Positions 25,583 through 35,056 of a stretch of 64,000 nucleotides of DNA are shown in pieces. Location of the stretch: contig NZ_STGC01000005.1 in NCBI RefSeq assembly GCF_005222805.1, positions 2,678,127 to 2,742,126 on the forward strand, read 5' to 3'. Both the position numbers and the translations under genes were made by a program. This DNA is from Devosia sp. FKR38. GTDB taxonomy: Bacteria > Pseudomonadota > Alphaproteobacteria > Rhizobiales > Devosiaceae. Under the pieces are notes generated by a model, which did not search any database, was not told the DNA's origin, and worked only from the letters and a program-made list of their open reading frames with translations. The first letter of the stretch is position 1. Each line of letters opens with the position of its first letter.

Positions 25583-26740
25583 ATGGCCTTCATACCCTAC
25601 AGCACGCAGTCCATCGACGAAGATGACATCGCGGCAGTGACTGCGGTTTTGCGAGCCGACTATCTGACGCAGGGTCCGGCCATTCCCGCCTTTGAGGAAG
25701 CCTTTGCGCAACGCCACAGCGTCAGCTATGCCGTGGCGATCAACAACGCAACCTCGGCTCTGCACCTGGCCTGCATTGCCATGGGCGTGGGTCCCGGCTC
25801 CATTGTCTGGACCTCGCCAAACAGCTTCGTGGCTTCTGCCAATTGCGCCCTCTACTGCGGCGCCAGGATCGATTTCGTCGACATCGATCCCAGCACCCGC
25901 AACATGTCCGTCTCCGCCCTGCGGGACAAACTGGCCGACGCAAAGAATGCAGGCGAGCTTCCCAGCGTGGTGATCCCGGTCGATTTCGCCGGTCTGCCAT
26001 GCGACCTGCAGGACATGCGCGCGCTGGCCGATGAATATGGCTTCCGCATCCTCGAAGACGCTTCGCATGCCACCGGCTCAAGCTATCTTGGGGCCCCCAC
26101 CGGCAGCGCCTGGGCCGATGCGACCGTGTTTAGCTTTCATGCCGTCAAGATCGTGACCACCGCCGAAGGCGGCATGATCACGACCAATGACGCGGCCCTG
26201 GCCGATGAACTCCGTCTACTGCGCTCGCATGGCATCACCCGCGACACCGCTCGCATGCATGGCCCCAGTGAGGGGCCCTGGTATTACGAGCAGACCGCGC
26301 TGGGCTTCAACTATCGCCTGACCGACATCCAGGCCGCACTTGGGTTGAGCCAGTTGGCCCGCCTGGAGACCATGCAGGCCCGCCGCACCGCACTGGCAGA
26401 TCGCTATGATACGATCCTCGCCGACCTGCCCTTGACCTTGCCGCATCGCAGCAATGATCGCGTGTCGGCCTGGCACCTGTACGCCGTCGAGGTCGATCCC
26501 GCCGGCCCCTCGCGCCGGACGGTGTTTGATGCGATGCGGGCAGCCGAGATTGGCGTGAATGTGCATTACATTCCCATCCACACCCAGCCTTACTATCGCG
26601 GGCTCGGTTTCAAGTACGGCGATTTTCCGGCCGCCGAACACTATTATGCGCACGCCATCTCTCTGCCGCTGTTCCCCGCGATGACCGAGCAACAGCAGGA
26701 CTTTGTAGCGGCAACGCTGCGTACCGCCTTGTCGGCCTAG
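25583..26740 (+). CDS. pseC: UDP-4-amino-4,6-dideoxy-N-acetyl-beta-L-altrosamine transaminase
   Basis: This 385-residue PLP enzyme of the DegT/DnrJ/EryC1 family aminates the PseB product at C4. It shows INNATSALHLA, TSPNSFVASANCALYCGA, LEDASHATGSSYLG and the PLP lysine in SFHAVKIVTTAEGG (about residue 184). An AAGGAAAA site lies before the ATG. It sits directly after pseB. Confidence 0.94.
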   Translation: MAFIPYSTQSIDEDDIAAVTAVLRADYLTQGPAIPAFEEAFAQRHSVSYAVAINNATSALHLACIAMGVGPGSIVWTSPNSFVASANCALYCGARIDFVDIDPSTRNMSVSALRDKLADAKNAGELPSVVIPVDFAGLPCDLQDMRALADEYGFRILEDASHATGSSYLGAPTGSAWADATVFSFHAVKIVTTAEGGMITTNDAALADELRLLRSHGITRDTARMHGPSEGPWYYEQTALGFNYRLTDIQAALGLSQLARLETMQARRTALADRYDTILADLPLTLPHRSNDRVSAWHLYAVEVDPAGPSRRTVFDAMRAAEIGVNVHYIPIHTQPYYRGLGFKYGDFPAAEHYYAHAISLPLFPAMTEQQQDFVAATLRTALSA

Positions 26741-26749
26741 GGGAAGCTC

Positions 26750-27448
26750 ATGAATCTGGCAGTTATTCCGGCCCGCGGCGGCAGCAAGCGCATTCCACGG
26801 AAGAATATTCGCCCCTTCGCTGGCAAGCCGATGATCGCGTTTGCCATCGACAGTGCCCTGGCCAGCGGTCAGTTCGACAAGGTCATCGTCTCAACCGATG
26901 ACGGCGAGATCGCCGACATCGCGCGCCAGCATGGTGCCGAGGTCCCCTTCATGCGCCCGGCGGATCTGTCCGACGATTTCACCCCGACCGTGCCAGTGAT
27001 AGCCCACGCCATCCGAACCATGATGGACCTCGGCTTAGCGCCCGAGCTGGTGTGCTGCATCTACCCAGGCGTGCCCATGATCGATGCAGACGACCTGCGC
27101 AAGGCCCGCGAACACCTGCTGGGCAGTCAGGCCCAATATGCCTTTCCGGTCGCACCCTTTCCCGCCGCCATCCAGCGCGCGCTGCGTCGTAATGCCGAGA
27201 CCGGCAACGCCGAGCCCTTCAGTCCGCAATATGTCAACACGCGGACGCAGGACCTGGAGCCAGCCTATTTTGACGCCGGTCAGTTCTACTGGGGTCGCCG
27301 CCAGGCCTGGCTGGACGGATTGAGCCTGCACGGCCATGGCACGACTATCGTTCTGCCCGAATGGCGCGTCGTCGACATCGACACTGCCGACGACTGGGCG
27401 CGTGCCGAAATCCTCTATCGGGCGTTTGCGACGTCCCAGAGCCAATGA
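26750..27448 (+). CDS. pseF: Pseudaminic acid cytidylyltransferase
   Basis: This 232-residue CMP-nonulosonate synthetase activates pseudaminic acid with CTP. It starts MNLAVIPARGGSKRIPRKN, the P-loop-like signature of acylneuraminate cytidylyltransferases, followed by VSTDDGEIADIARQHGAEV and RPADLSDDFTPTVPV. A GGGGAAG site precedes the ATG. Its stop overlaps pseG as ATGA. Confidence 0.95.
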   Translation: MNLAVIPARGGSKRIPRKNIRPFAGKPMIAFAIDSALASGQFDKVIVSTDDGEIADIARQHGAEVPFMRPADLSDDFTPTVPVIAHAIRTMMDLGLAPELVCCIYPGVPMIDADDLRKAREHLLGSQAQYAFPVAPFPAAIQRALRRNAETGNAEPFSPQYVNTRTQDLEPAYFDAGQFYWGRRQAWLDGLSLHGHGTTIVLPEWRVVDIDTADDWARAEILYRAFATSQSQ

Positions 27449-28539
27449 AGTTTGGCTTTCGCGCCGACGCGGCGCTCGACATAGGCGCTGGGCACGTGAT
27501 GCGCTGCATCACGCTGGCCCAGGCGCTGTCGGACAGGGGGGCAGAGTGTACCTTCATATGCCGCGAACACCCCGGCCATCTGATCGAAGCGATCCGCACT
27601 GCTGGCTTTGGTGTCACTGGCCTGCCGGTGCTGGAGCGCTCGGGCACGGAAAAATCGCCCTATGCCAGCTGGGTTGGAGCCGACACAGCGGTCGATGCCA
27701 GCCAAAGCCGCGCCATTTTCGATGCCCAGGGCTGCAATTTTATCATCGCCGATCACTATGGGCTCGATGCCCAGTGGGAACGCGCCGTTTCGCCGGCCGG
27801 ACGGATCGGCATAATCGATGACCTGGCCAACCGGCCGCACTATAGCGCCCTGCTGATCGACCAGACGCTGGACCGCGCGGCGCATTCCTATGCCGGTCTG
27901 GTGCCAGACGATTGTATAACCCTTTGCGGTTCGAGCTTTGCAATACTGCGCCCTCAGTTTGCCAAGGCCCGCGCGAGAAGCCTTGAATTGCGCGCGGGGC
28001 GGGCGCCAGGCCAAATTCTCGTATCCATGGGCGGCATCGACCGCGACAACCTGACGGGCCGCGTACTCGACGTGCTGACTGCCCTGCCCAGCGACCTCGA
28101 GTTTAGGACCACTGTCGTCCTCGGGGCCACCGCGCCATGGCGCGAGGCCGTGACGCGCCAGGCCGCAACCAGCCGGCGCAAGGTCGAAGTTCTGGTCAAC
28201 GTCGCCGATATGGCCGAGCTGCTGATCCAGACAGACCTGGCCATCGGCGCCGCCGGATCGTCAGCATGGGAGCGATGCTGCCTGGGTGTGCCCACGGTGA
28301 TGGCCGTGACGGCCGACAACCAAACCGAAATCGCCCGTGCAGTGGCCGCCCGTGGCGCTGCACTGACTGCAGGCGCGGCCGACGCACCCGGTTTTGACAG
28401 CCGCCTCGCTGGCGCGATTGTCCAACTGCTACGTGAGTCCGACCTGCGGAGCGGCATGAGCCATGCGGCCGCGGCCGTCACTGACGGCCTTGGTGCTGAC
28501 CGCGTCGCCGACGCCCTGATGGAGTTGATTGCACAATGA
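27445..28539 (+). CDS. pseG: UDP-2,4-diacetamido-2,4,6-trideoxy-beta-L-altropyranose hydrolase
   Basis: This 364-residue GT-B-fold hydrolase removes UDP from the pseudaminic acid precursor. It starts MKFGFRADAALDIGAGHVMRC, with the glycine-rich loop and the catalytic histidine of PseG (GAGHVMRC), and has LVSMGGIDRDN and GAAGSSAWERCCLGVP for nucleotide binding. The ATG overlaps the pseF stop, and its own stop overlaps the formyltransferase start. Confidence 0.94.
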   Translation: MKFGFRADAALDIGAGHVMRCITLAQALSDRGAECTFICREHPGHLIEAIRTAGFGVTGLPVLERSGTEKSPYASWVGADTAVDASQSRAIFDAQGCNFIIADHYGLDAQWERAVSPAGRIGIIDDLANRPHYSALLIDQTLDRAAHSYAGLVPDDCITLCGSSFAILRPQFAKARARSLELRAGRAPGQILVSMGGIDRDNLTGRVLDVLTALPSDLEFRTTVVLGATAPWREAVTRQAATSRRKVEVLVNVADMAELLIQTDLAIGAAGSSAWERCCLGVPTVMAVTADNQTEIARAVAARGAALTAGAADAPGFDSRLAGAIVQLLRESDLRSGMSHAAAAVTDGLGADRVADALMELIAQ

Positions 28540-29174
28540 AGATCACCATCGTCTGCAGTTCTGCGGATCATCCGATCAATGCCTGGCTCGACCGCTGGAT
28601 CGCGGCCCATGCCGGCGACCATGAGATCTCGCTGTTGCGCAGCGTCAAGCAACTCGAGGGCGGCGATATCCTGTTCCTGATTTCGTGCAGCGAGATCGTG
28701 ACCAGCGCACACCGGGCCAAGTTCGGCGTGACGCTGGTTATCCACGCCAGCGACCTGCCGGAAGGCCGAGGCTGGAGCCCCTATGTCTGGGAAATCGAAG
28801 CCGGCCGCGAGCGCATCGTGGTCACGCTGCTCGAAGCCGAGGACAAGGTTGATTCCGGTGCGATCTGGGCCAAAAAGACCGTGCCTATTCCCAAGCACTT
28901 TCTGGCGCCCGAGATCAATCAGGCGCTGTTCGACTGCGAACTGGAGCTGATGGACATGGCGCTGGCACTGCATGGCACCGATCCCGGGGCGCCGCAGCCG
29001 ACCGACATTGCGCCGACCTACTATCAAAAGCGCACACCGGAGAACAGCCGGCTTGACGTCAACAAGACGATAGCGGATCAGTTCGACCTGATACGGGTCT
29101 GCGACCCTGTGCGATACCCCGCCTTTTTTGAGCTCCACGGCCACCGTTACAAGCTCACCCTGGAGAAGCTTTGA
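28536..29174 (+). CDS. Formyltransferase-fold enzyme, probable N-formylation of the pseudaminic acid precursor
   Basis: This 212-residue protein resembles the N10-formyltetrahydrofolate-dependent sugar formyltransferases: HASDLPEGRGWSP with the catalytic histidine, and a later KVDSGAIW with the catalytic aspartate. The overlap with pseG (ATGA) and position just before pseI imply action on an amino-sugar intermediate of the same pathway, most simply the C4 amine left by PseC (the future N7). A comparable formyltransferase, PseJ, replaces the acetyltransferase PseH in a Bacillales pathway. The exact acceptor is inference. Confidence 0.75.
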   Translation: MKITIVCSSADHPINAWLDRWIAAHAGDHEISLLRSVKQLEGGDILFLISCSEIVTSAHRAKFGVTLVIHASDLPEGRGWSPYVWEIEAGRERIVVTLLEAEDKVDSGAIWAKKTVPIPKHFLAPEINQALFDCELELMDMALALHGTDPGAPQPTDIAPTYYQKRTPENSRLDVNKTIADQFDLIRVCDPVRYPAFFELHGHRYKLTLEKL

Positions 29175-29175
29175 C

Positions 29176-30222
29176 ATGCAATCGATCACCATAGCCGGAC
29201 GGCGCATTGCAGACGACGCCCCGCCCTACATCATCGCCGAAATGTCGGCCAATCATAATGGCGACCTCAATACGGCGATGAAAATCATCAGCCTGGCCAA
29301 GCAGCAAGGTGCCGACGCGGTCAAAATCCAGACCTATACCGCCGACACCCTGACATTGAAGTCCGACAAGCCGGACTTCCAGATCAACGATGGCCTGTGG
29401 GCCGGCCGCACCCTGCATGAGCTCTACCAGTGGGCGAGCACGCCCTGGGACTGGCACAAGCCCATGTTCGACCACGCCCGGCAGGTCGGGATCACCCTGT
29501 TTAGCTCGCCGTTTGACACCACCGCGATCGACCTGCTGGAAGACCTTGGCGCACCGGCCTACAAGATCGCCTCCTTTGAGGCCGTGGACCTGCCGCTGAT
29601 CCGTTATGCCGGCAGCACCGGCAAGCCGATGATCATCTCTACCGGCATGGCCGATGACGAGGAGATCGAGGAGGCCATCGATGCCGCCAAGTCTGCCGGA
29701 TGTACCGAGCTGGCTGTGCTGCATTGCGTCAGCGGCTATCCCGCCCCCTCGGGCGACTACAATCTGCGCACCCTCGCCGACATGAAGCAGCGCTTCGGCC
29801 TGGTGACCGGGCTGTCCGACCATACGCTCGACAACGTCACCGCCATCGCCAGCGTTACCCTGGGCGCCGCGCTAATCGAGAAGCACTTCACGCTCGATCG
29901 CAACGGCGGCGGTCCCGATGACAGCTTCTCGCTCGAGCCCAAGGACCTCCAGGAGCTGTGCAGCACCGCGCGGGCGGCCTGGGAAGCCCTGGGCACCGTG
30001 AACTATGGTCGCAAGTCCAGCGAAGTGGGCAATGTGAAGTTCCGTCGGTCGCTCTATTTCATCAAGCCCGTGCGCGCCGGAGAGACCATTACGGCCGACA
30101 TGGTGCGCAGCGTCCGTCCCGGCTTCGGCCTGGCGCCCAAGCATCTGGATGCCGTAATCGGCAAGACAGCCAAGGTTGACATCGAGGCCAACACCCGCGT
30201 CACCTGGGACGTTCTGGACTGA
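29176..30222 (+). CDS. pseI: Pseudaminic acid synthase
   Basis: This 348-residue NeuB-family enzyme condenses the hexosamine with phosphoenolpyruvate. It shows YIIAEMSANHNGD, DAVKIQTYTADTLT (with PseI-type TADT), LFSSPFDTTAIDLLE, KIASFEAVDLPLI, HCVSGYPAP and GLSDHTLDN. A C-terminal SAF (antifreeze-like) domain follows (about 290-345, YFIKPVRAGETIT). The ATG at 29176 has GGAGAAG upstream; it starts 1 bp after the formyltransferase stop. Confidence 0.95.
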   Translation: MQSITIAGRRIADDAPPYIIAEMSANHNGDLNTAMKIISLAKQQGADAVKIQTYTADTLTLKSDKPDFQINDGLWAGRTLHELYQWASTPWDWHKPMFDHARQVGITLFSSPFDTTAIDLLEDLGAPAYKIASFEAVDLPLIRYAGSTGKPMIISTGMADDEEIEEAIDAAKSAGCTELAVLHCVSGYPAPSGDYNLRTLADMKQRFGLVTGLSDHTLDNVTAIASVTLGAALIEKHFTLDRNGGGPDDSFSLEPKDLQELCSTARAAWEALGTVNYGRKSSEVGNVKFRRSLYFIKPVRAGETITADMVRSVRPGFGLAPKHLDAVIGKTAKVDIEANTRVTWDVLD

Positions 30223-30226
30223 ACAC

Positions 30227-31237
30227 ATGACCCAACGGGGGCAATTGTCGGTTCTGATCATCGGCTGCGGCAACATTGCTGGCGGCTTTGACGTCGGCCG
30301 ACCGGCCGATGCCTTGCCACTGTCCCATGCCGGAGCCTATCGTCGTGACGGTCGGTTCCGAGTCACCACCTGCGTGGAGACCGACCCTGCGCGCAGGTCG
30401 GCCTTCATGGACCATTGGCAGGTGCCCGAGGGCTATGCATCGACCCACGCACTGCAGGGCCGGACCGGCCAGTTCGACGTCATCAGCATCTGCTCGCCCA
30501 CCAGCGCGCATGCTGACGACCTTGAAGCGGCCATTGCCCTGCGTCCGCGGGCGATCTTCTGCGAGAAGCCGATGACGCCATCCCTGGCGGCGTCCGAGCA
30601 CGCCGTAGCCCAGTGCAATGCAGCCGGCATCGTGCTGGCGATCAATCACTCCCGCCGTTGGGCGCCCGATGTCTGGCGCCTGCGTGCCGAACTCCAGTCC
30701 GGTTCCTGGGGCCTCGTTCGATCCGCCGCCGCACGCTACACCAAGGGTGTGCTCAACAACGGCGGGCACATGCTGGATCTCCTCGAATTCCTCCTGGGCC
30801 CCCTCACGGTGCAATGGGCCGGCGTCCCAGTGAGCGACTTCTGGCCGGACGACCCAACTATCCCAGCAGCTCTCGTCAGCGCAGCCGGCGTGCCGGTGCT
30901 GCTGGCGGTGGGCGACGCCAGGGATTATGCAACCTTTGAACTCACCCTCACCACCGAAATGGGCCTGATCACCATGGAGGACGGCGGCAATCAATGGCGC
31001 TACCGTCGCGTCATCGACAGCCCGACATTCGCCGGTTACAAGGCCCTCGATGCAGGCGCGCAGGTAACGGGCGAGTACCAATTGGCCATGCTGAACGCAG
31101 TGGCCGACATCTACGACGCAGCAACCACAGGATCGCCCGTGCGCAGCACGGGTGTTTCAGCCTTGGCGGCCCAACGCCATTGTGCTGAAATTCGAGCACG
31201 TGCCGCACAGCCGGCAGAGGAAGAGAACGATGAGTAA
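30227..31237 (+). CDS. Gfo/Idh/MocA-family oxidoreductase
   Basis: This 336-residue NAD(P)-dependent sugar dehydrogenase has the Rossmann loop LIIGCGNIAGGFD, VISICSPTSAHADDLEAAI, the EKPMTPS motif with the family lysine (about residue 109) and an INHSRRWAPDVWRLR segment. In surface-glycan loci such enzymes oxidise a hydroxyl that a DegT aminotransferase then aminates, and the aminotransferase gene follows with an 8-bp overlap. The substrate is unknown. Confidence 0.87.
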   Translation: MTQRGQLSVLIIGCGNIAGGFDVGRPADALPLSHAGAYRRDGRFRVTTCVETDPARRSAFMDHWQVPEGYASTHALQGRTGQFDVISICSPTSAHADDLEAAIALRPRAIFCEKPMTPSLAASEHAVAQCNAAGIVLAINHSRRWAPDVWRLRAELQSGSWGLVRSAAARYTKGVLNNGGHMLDLLEFLLGPLTVQWAGVPVSDFWPDDPTIPAALVSAAGVPVLLAVGDARDYATFELTLTTEMGLITMEDGGNQWRYRRVIDSPTFAGYKALDAGAQVTGEYQLAMLNAVADIYDAATTGSPVRSTGVSALAAQRHCAEIRARAAQPAEEENDE

Positions 31238-32516
31238 CGACACCCTTGCACTGTTTGGCGGCACGCCCACGATCGCCGCGCCGCTTGAACCGTTCCATAG
31301 CATTGGCGAGGACGAGGTCGCGGCAGCCAGTGCAGTCATCCGCTCGGGCGTTTTGTCCGCCTATATCGGCGCGCCGGGCGAAGGCTTCATGGGCGGCCCA
31401 CACGTCAAGGCGTTCGAGGCCAAGGCTGCCAAGTATTTTGGCGTTCGCAATGTTGTTGCCGTCAACTCCTGGACTTCTGGCCTCATCGCTGCCGTCGGCG
31501 CCATTGGCATCGAACCGGGCGACGAAATCATCACCACGCCCTGGACAATGGCGGCGACGGCCACGGCAATCCTGCACTTCAACGGCATCCCGGTCTTTGC
31601 CGACATCGACCCGGTAACATTCAATATCGATCCGGCCAGCGTCGAAAAGCTGATCTCCCCCCGCACCCGCGCCATCATGGCTGTCGACATCTTCGGTCAG
31701 TCAGCCGATATGCGCGCCCTGCGCGCCATTGCCGACAAGCATGGGATCAAGCTGCTCAGCGACACCGCCCAGGCGCCTGGCGCGCTGCAGGACAACAAAT
31801 ACGCCGGCACGCTGGCCGACATCGGCGGCTATAGCCTGAACTACCACAAGCATATCCATTCCGGCGAAGGCGGCATCATCGTTACCGAAGACGATCGGCT
31901 CGCTGACCGCATGCGCCTGATCCGCAACCACGCCGAGGCCGTGATCCGCTCGTCCGATCCGGCCGAGCTGAACAACATGCTCGGCTACAACTTCCGCATG
32001 GGCGAGATCGAAGCCGCCATTGCCTCGGTCCAGCTCGACAAGCTGGCCGCGCGCGTCGCCAGCCGCCAGAAGGCCGCAGAGGCCTTCACCCGCGGCATTG
32101 CCGACCTGCCAGGCCTGACCCCACCGGTCACCGCCCCGGGCAATACCAATGTGTACTATGTCTATGGCATGACCCTGGATATCGATGCCCTGGGCGTCTC
32201 GCGTGAACGCCTCGTCGAGGCCCTGCGCGCCGAAGGCGTGCCGTGGCTGATGGCGGGCTACCAGAATGTGCACCTCTATCCGCTGTTCCAGCACAAGATC
32301 GCCTATGGCTCCAAGGGCTTCCCGTGGAACCAGCCCTTTGTTTCGCGCGACATCGACTATTCGCGCGGCATCTGCCCGGTTGCCGAGGATCTGCATGCCC
32401 GCACCTTCCTCGGACTTAACCTGTGCATGGGCGAATATGGCGATTCGGACATAGACAAGCTGGTCGCGGCCTTCCACAAGGTCTGGGGCAATCTCGACGC
32501 ACTAAAGGCGCATTGA
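31230..32516 (+). CDS. DegT/DnrJ/EryC1-family sugar aminotransferase
   Basis: This 428-residue PLP enzyme begins LALFGGTPT and has VNSWTSGLIAAVGAIGIEPGD, TPWTMAATATAILHFNGIP and the PLP lysine in NYHKHIHSGEGGI (about residue 208), as in StrS-type ketosugar or cyclitol aminotransferases. It overlaps the dehydrogenase gene by 8 bp, so the two probably install an amino group together on a second amino sugar. It is distinct from PseC in sequence. Confidence 0.88.
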   Translation: MSNDTLALFGGTPTIAAPLEPFHSIGEDEVAAASAVIRSGVLSAYIGAPGEGFMGGPHVKAFEAKAAKYFGVRNVVAVNSWTSGLIAAVGAIGIEPGDEIITTPWTMAATATAILHFNGIPVFADIDPVTFNIDPASVEKLISPRTRAIMAVDIFGQSADMRALRAIADKHGIKLLSDTAQAPGALQDNKYAGTLADIGGYSLNYHKHIHSGEGGIIVTEDDRLADRMRLIRNHAEAVIRSSDPAELNNMLGYNFRMGEIEAAIASVQLDKLAARVASRQKAAEAFTRGIADLPGLTPPVTAPGNTNVYYVYGMTLDIDALGVSRERLVEALRAEGVPWLMAGYQNVHLYPLFQHKIAYGSKGFPWNQPFVSRDIDYSRGICPVAEDLHARTFLGLNLCMGEYGDSDIDKLVAAFHKVWGNLDALKAH

Positions 32517-32523
32517 TCTCCAC

Positions 32524-33057
32524 ATGCCCGCCAACGCACCTGTATTAGTCGGTAAGCTGGTCACCTTGCGCCCATTCGGGGCAGAAGACATTACCGACCA
32601 GTACATTGGCTGGCTGAACGATCCGCGGGTGGTGCGTTTCAGCAATCAACGCTTTCGGCGCCATGACGCCGAAAGTTGCGCGGCCTACCTGGCCAGCTTC
32701 CAGCACAGTGCCAACCACTTCGTGTCCATCCGGCGCCGCGCCGATGACAAGGCCATCGGCACCATGACCGCCTATGTCAGCCTTCCGCACCAAACCGTTG
32801 ATGTGGGCATCATGGTCGGCGCGCCCGAGGTCTGGGGACAGGGCTATGGCCAGGATGCATGGAATACCCTGCTGGCATGGTTGGCGGATCGCGCCGATAT
32901 TCGCAAGATTACCGCCGGTACGCTCGAAGGCAATATTGGCATGCAAAGGCTCATGCAACGCTCGGGCATGACCCTGGAGGCCCGCCGGGTCGCACAGGAA
33001 ATCGTCGAGGGTCAGCCTCAGGACATCGTCTACTATGCGCGCTTCACCGATCGATGA
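32524..33057 (+). CDS. GNAT-family N-acetyltransferase
   Basis: This 177-residue RimL-like GNAT has YIGWLNDPRVVRFSNQR, the acetyl-CoA loop VWGQGYGQDAW (about residues 103-113) and NIGMQRLMQRSGM. Positioned after a dehydrogenase and aminotransferase, it most likely acylates the new amine. It could alternatively be the PseH-type acetyltransferase otherwise missing from this locus. The next gene starts inside its last 23 bp. Confidence 0.84.
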   Translation: MPANAPVLVGKLVTLRPFGAEDITDQYIGWLNDPRVVRFSNQRFRRHDAESCAAYLASFQHSANHFVSIRRRADDKAIGTMTAYVSLPHQTVDVGIMVGAPEVWGQGYGQDAWNTLLAWLADRADIRKITAGTLEGNIGMQRLMQRSGMTLEARRVAQEIVEGQPQDIVYYARFTDR

Positions 33058-33919
33058 CCTGCCACGTCCGCTCGCCATCGTGTGTCACGATGCCGGAGCG
33101 GCCAACATCATCCTGCACGCCATCGGCGAGGCTGCAGATGGCGTGCGCATCTGGACCGAAGGCCCCGCTGACCGCATCGCGGCCGCAGTAGGCCACCCCC
33201 GCAACGTGCCCAACCTCGAGGCGGCTCTCGACGGGGCGGCGACACTGTTGAGTGGCACCGGATGGGCCAGCGACCTCGAACATCGGGCCCGCGCCCTGGC
33301 CAGGGAGCGTAGCATTCGCTCCATTGCCGTGCTGGACCACTGGGTGAACTACCCGCAACGCTTTGTCCGCGACGGGCACGAGGTGCTGCCAGATCGCTGG
33401 TGGGTCACCGACCGCTTCGCATTGGCCGAAGCCCGGAAGCACTTTGACGCCGCCCGCATAGACCAGGTCGCCAATTTCTACGCCCTTGAGCAACTGGCCA
33501 GCGTCGCGCCTGTCAGCGCCGGGACGCCCAACAGGCTGCTCTATGTCCTGGAACCGGCACGATCGACCTGGGGCAAGGATAGCCCCGGAGAATTCCAGGC
33601 GCTCGACTACTTTGTGGAGCGTCTGCCGACACTCGGACTGCCAAGCAGAACAGAGATCAGCCTGCGCCCCCATCCATCTGATCCGCCGGGGAAATATGAC
33701 GACTGGATCAGCAAGCATGCCAACATGGGGATCTCTCTGGACCTGTCAGCTGGTATTTCAGAAGCAATCGGCGATTCACGCTGGGTTGCCGGTTGTGAGT
33801 CATTCGCACTTGCGTTAGCGCTGGAGACAGGACGACCGGTGTTCTGCACTTTGCCGCCCCATGCGCCGCCCTGCCGGCTGCCTCATGACCGCATCATCCA
33901 CATCCAGGCGATGGAGTAG
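33035..33919 (+). CDS. Unrecognised surface-glycan protein, possible nonulosonate transferase
   Basis: This 294-residue soluble protein matches no family that I recognise with confidence. It has the features of GT-B sugar transferases acting on CMP-sugars: an HP motif (LRPHPSDPPGKYDDW, about residue 211) and a later serine-containing segment CESFALALALETGRPVF (about 256-272), as in polysialyltransferase/KpsS-like proteins. ATG at 33035 overlaps the GNAT gene. A transferase for CMP-pseudaminic acid is needed in this locus and is not otherwise obvious. That role is inference. Confidence 0.55.
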   Translation: MRASPIDDLPRPLAIVCHDAGAANIILHAIGEAADGVRIWTEGPADRIAAAVGHPRNVPNLEAALDGAATLLSGTGWASDLEHRARALARERSIRSIAVLDHWVNYPQRFVRDGHEVLPDRWWVTDRFALAEARKHFDAARIDQVANFYALEQLASVAPVSAGTPNRLLYVLEPARSTWGKDSPGEFQALDYFVERLPTLGLPSRTEISLRPHPSDPPGKYDDWISKHANMGISLDLSAGISEAIGDSRWVAGCESFALALALETGRPVFCTLPPHAPPCRLPHDRIIHIQAME

Positions 33920-33925
33920 GCACCT

Positions 33926-35056
33926 GTGAAGTACTGCAAGCAATGCCTGCAACCCGATACGCGCCCGAACACCCAGTTCCTGCCCGAAGGCATCTGCCCG
34001 GCCTGCGAATACTACTCCCGCCTAAAGCATGTGGACTGGCAGGAGCGCTACGAGATCCTCCAGGACGTGCTGGCGGCACGGCCAAAGCGGGGTGACCAGG
34101 CGTTCGACTGCATCATCGGGGTCAGCGGCGGCAAGGATAGCATGCGCCAGGCGCTATGGGTGCGGGACAATCTTGGCCTCAAGCCGCTTCTTGCATGCCT
34201 CACCTACCCCCCCGAACAGGTCACGGAGCGTGGCGTCGACAACATCTCGAACCTGATCGAACTCGGGTTTGACATGGTCATGTCTGCCCCGGCCCCAGCG
34301 ACCTGGCGCAGGCTCATGCGCGAGTCCTTCCTGCGGTTCACCAACTGGGCCAAGTCGACAGAGCTGGCGCTGTTCAGTTCGGTCCCGCAACTTGCCATTC
34401 GCTATCGGATTCCTCTGATCTTGTGGGGCGAAAATCCCGGCCTACAGCTGGGCGACCTTAAGACACTCGGCAAAACCGGCTATGACGGCAACAATCTGCG
34501 CTACATGAACACCCTGTCTGGCGGGGCCGCCGACTGGATGATCGAAGCGGGTGCGACCAATGCCGAACTCCTTTCCTACCGCTATCCGGCGCCGGAAGAG
34601 TTCGAAGAGCACGACCTCCAGATCATCTATCTCGGCTGGTTCCTGGGCGACTGGTCACTTGTCAACAATGGCATGTATTCGGCGGGGCGGGGCCTGAAGG
34701 TGCGCTCCGACACCGTCGACAATACCGGTGACCTGCGCGGCGTCACCTCGCTCGACGAGGATTGGGTGACGCTCAATCAGATGATCAAGTATTATAAGTT
34801 CGGCTTTGGCCGGGTGACAGACTATGTGAACGAGGAAATTCGCTTGGGTCGCCTCAAGCGCGACGACGGAATCCGCCTCGTTGAGAAATACGACGACGCC
34901 TGTTCGCCCGAATACATCGCCAAGTTCTGCGAGTACATCGAGATTTCGGTCGACGAATTTTGGGCTCAAGTTCACCGTTCTCTCAATCGCAATCTGTTCG
35001 ATCTGCACGCGGATGGCACCATCACGCGCAAGTTCCAGGTGGGTGTCGGCCTATGA
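33926..35056 (+). CDS. N-acetyl sugar amidotransferase (WbpG/PseA-like), canonical PP-loop
   Basis: This 376-residue enzyme converts an acetamido to an acetamidino group with ammonia from HisH. It has an N-terminal zinc-type cysteine set (YCKQC and CPACEYY), a canonical ATP PP-loop GVSGGKDSM (about residues 65-73) and the long C-terminal region of the family (GWFLGDWS, YKFGFGRVTDYVN). The start is GTG at 33926. Its stop overlaps hisH. WbpG, HisH2 and HisF2 act together in Pseudomonas O-antigen; PseA does similar work on Campylobacter pseudaminic acid. Confidence 0.9.
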   Translation: MKYCKQCLQPDTRPNTQFLPEGICPACEYYSRLKHVDWQERYEILQDVLAARPKRGDQAFDCIIGVSGGKDSMRQALWVRDNLGLKPLLACLTYPPEQVTERGVDNISNLIELGFDMVMSAPAPATWRRLMRESFLRFTNWAKSTELALFSSVPQLAIRYRIPLILWGENPGLQLGDLKTLGKTGYDGNNLRYMNTLSGGAADWMIEAGATNAELLSYRYPAPEEFEEHDLQIIYLGWFLGDWSLVNNGMYSAGRGLKVRSDTVDNTGDLRGVTSLDEDWVTLNQMIKYYKFGFGRVTDYVNEEIRLGRLKRDDGIRLVEKYDDACSPEYIAKFCEYIEISVDEFWAQVHRSLNRNLFDLHADGTITRKFQVGVGL

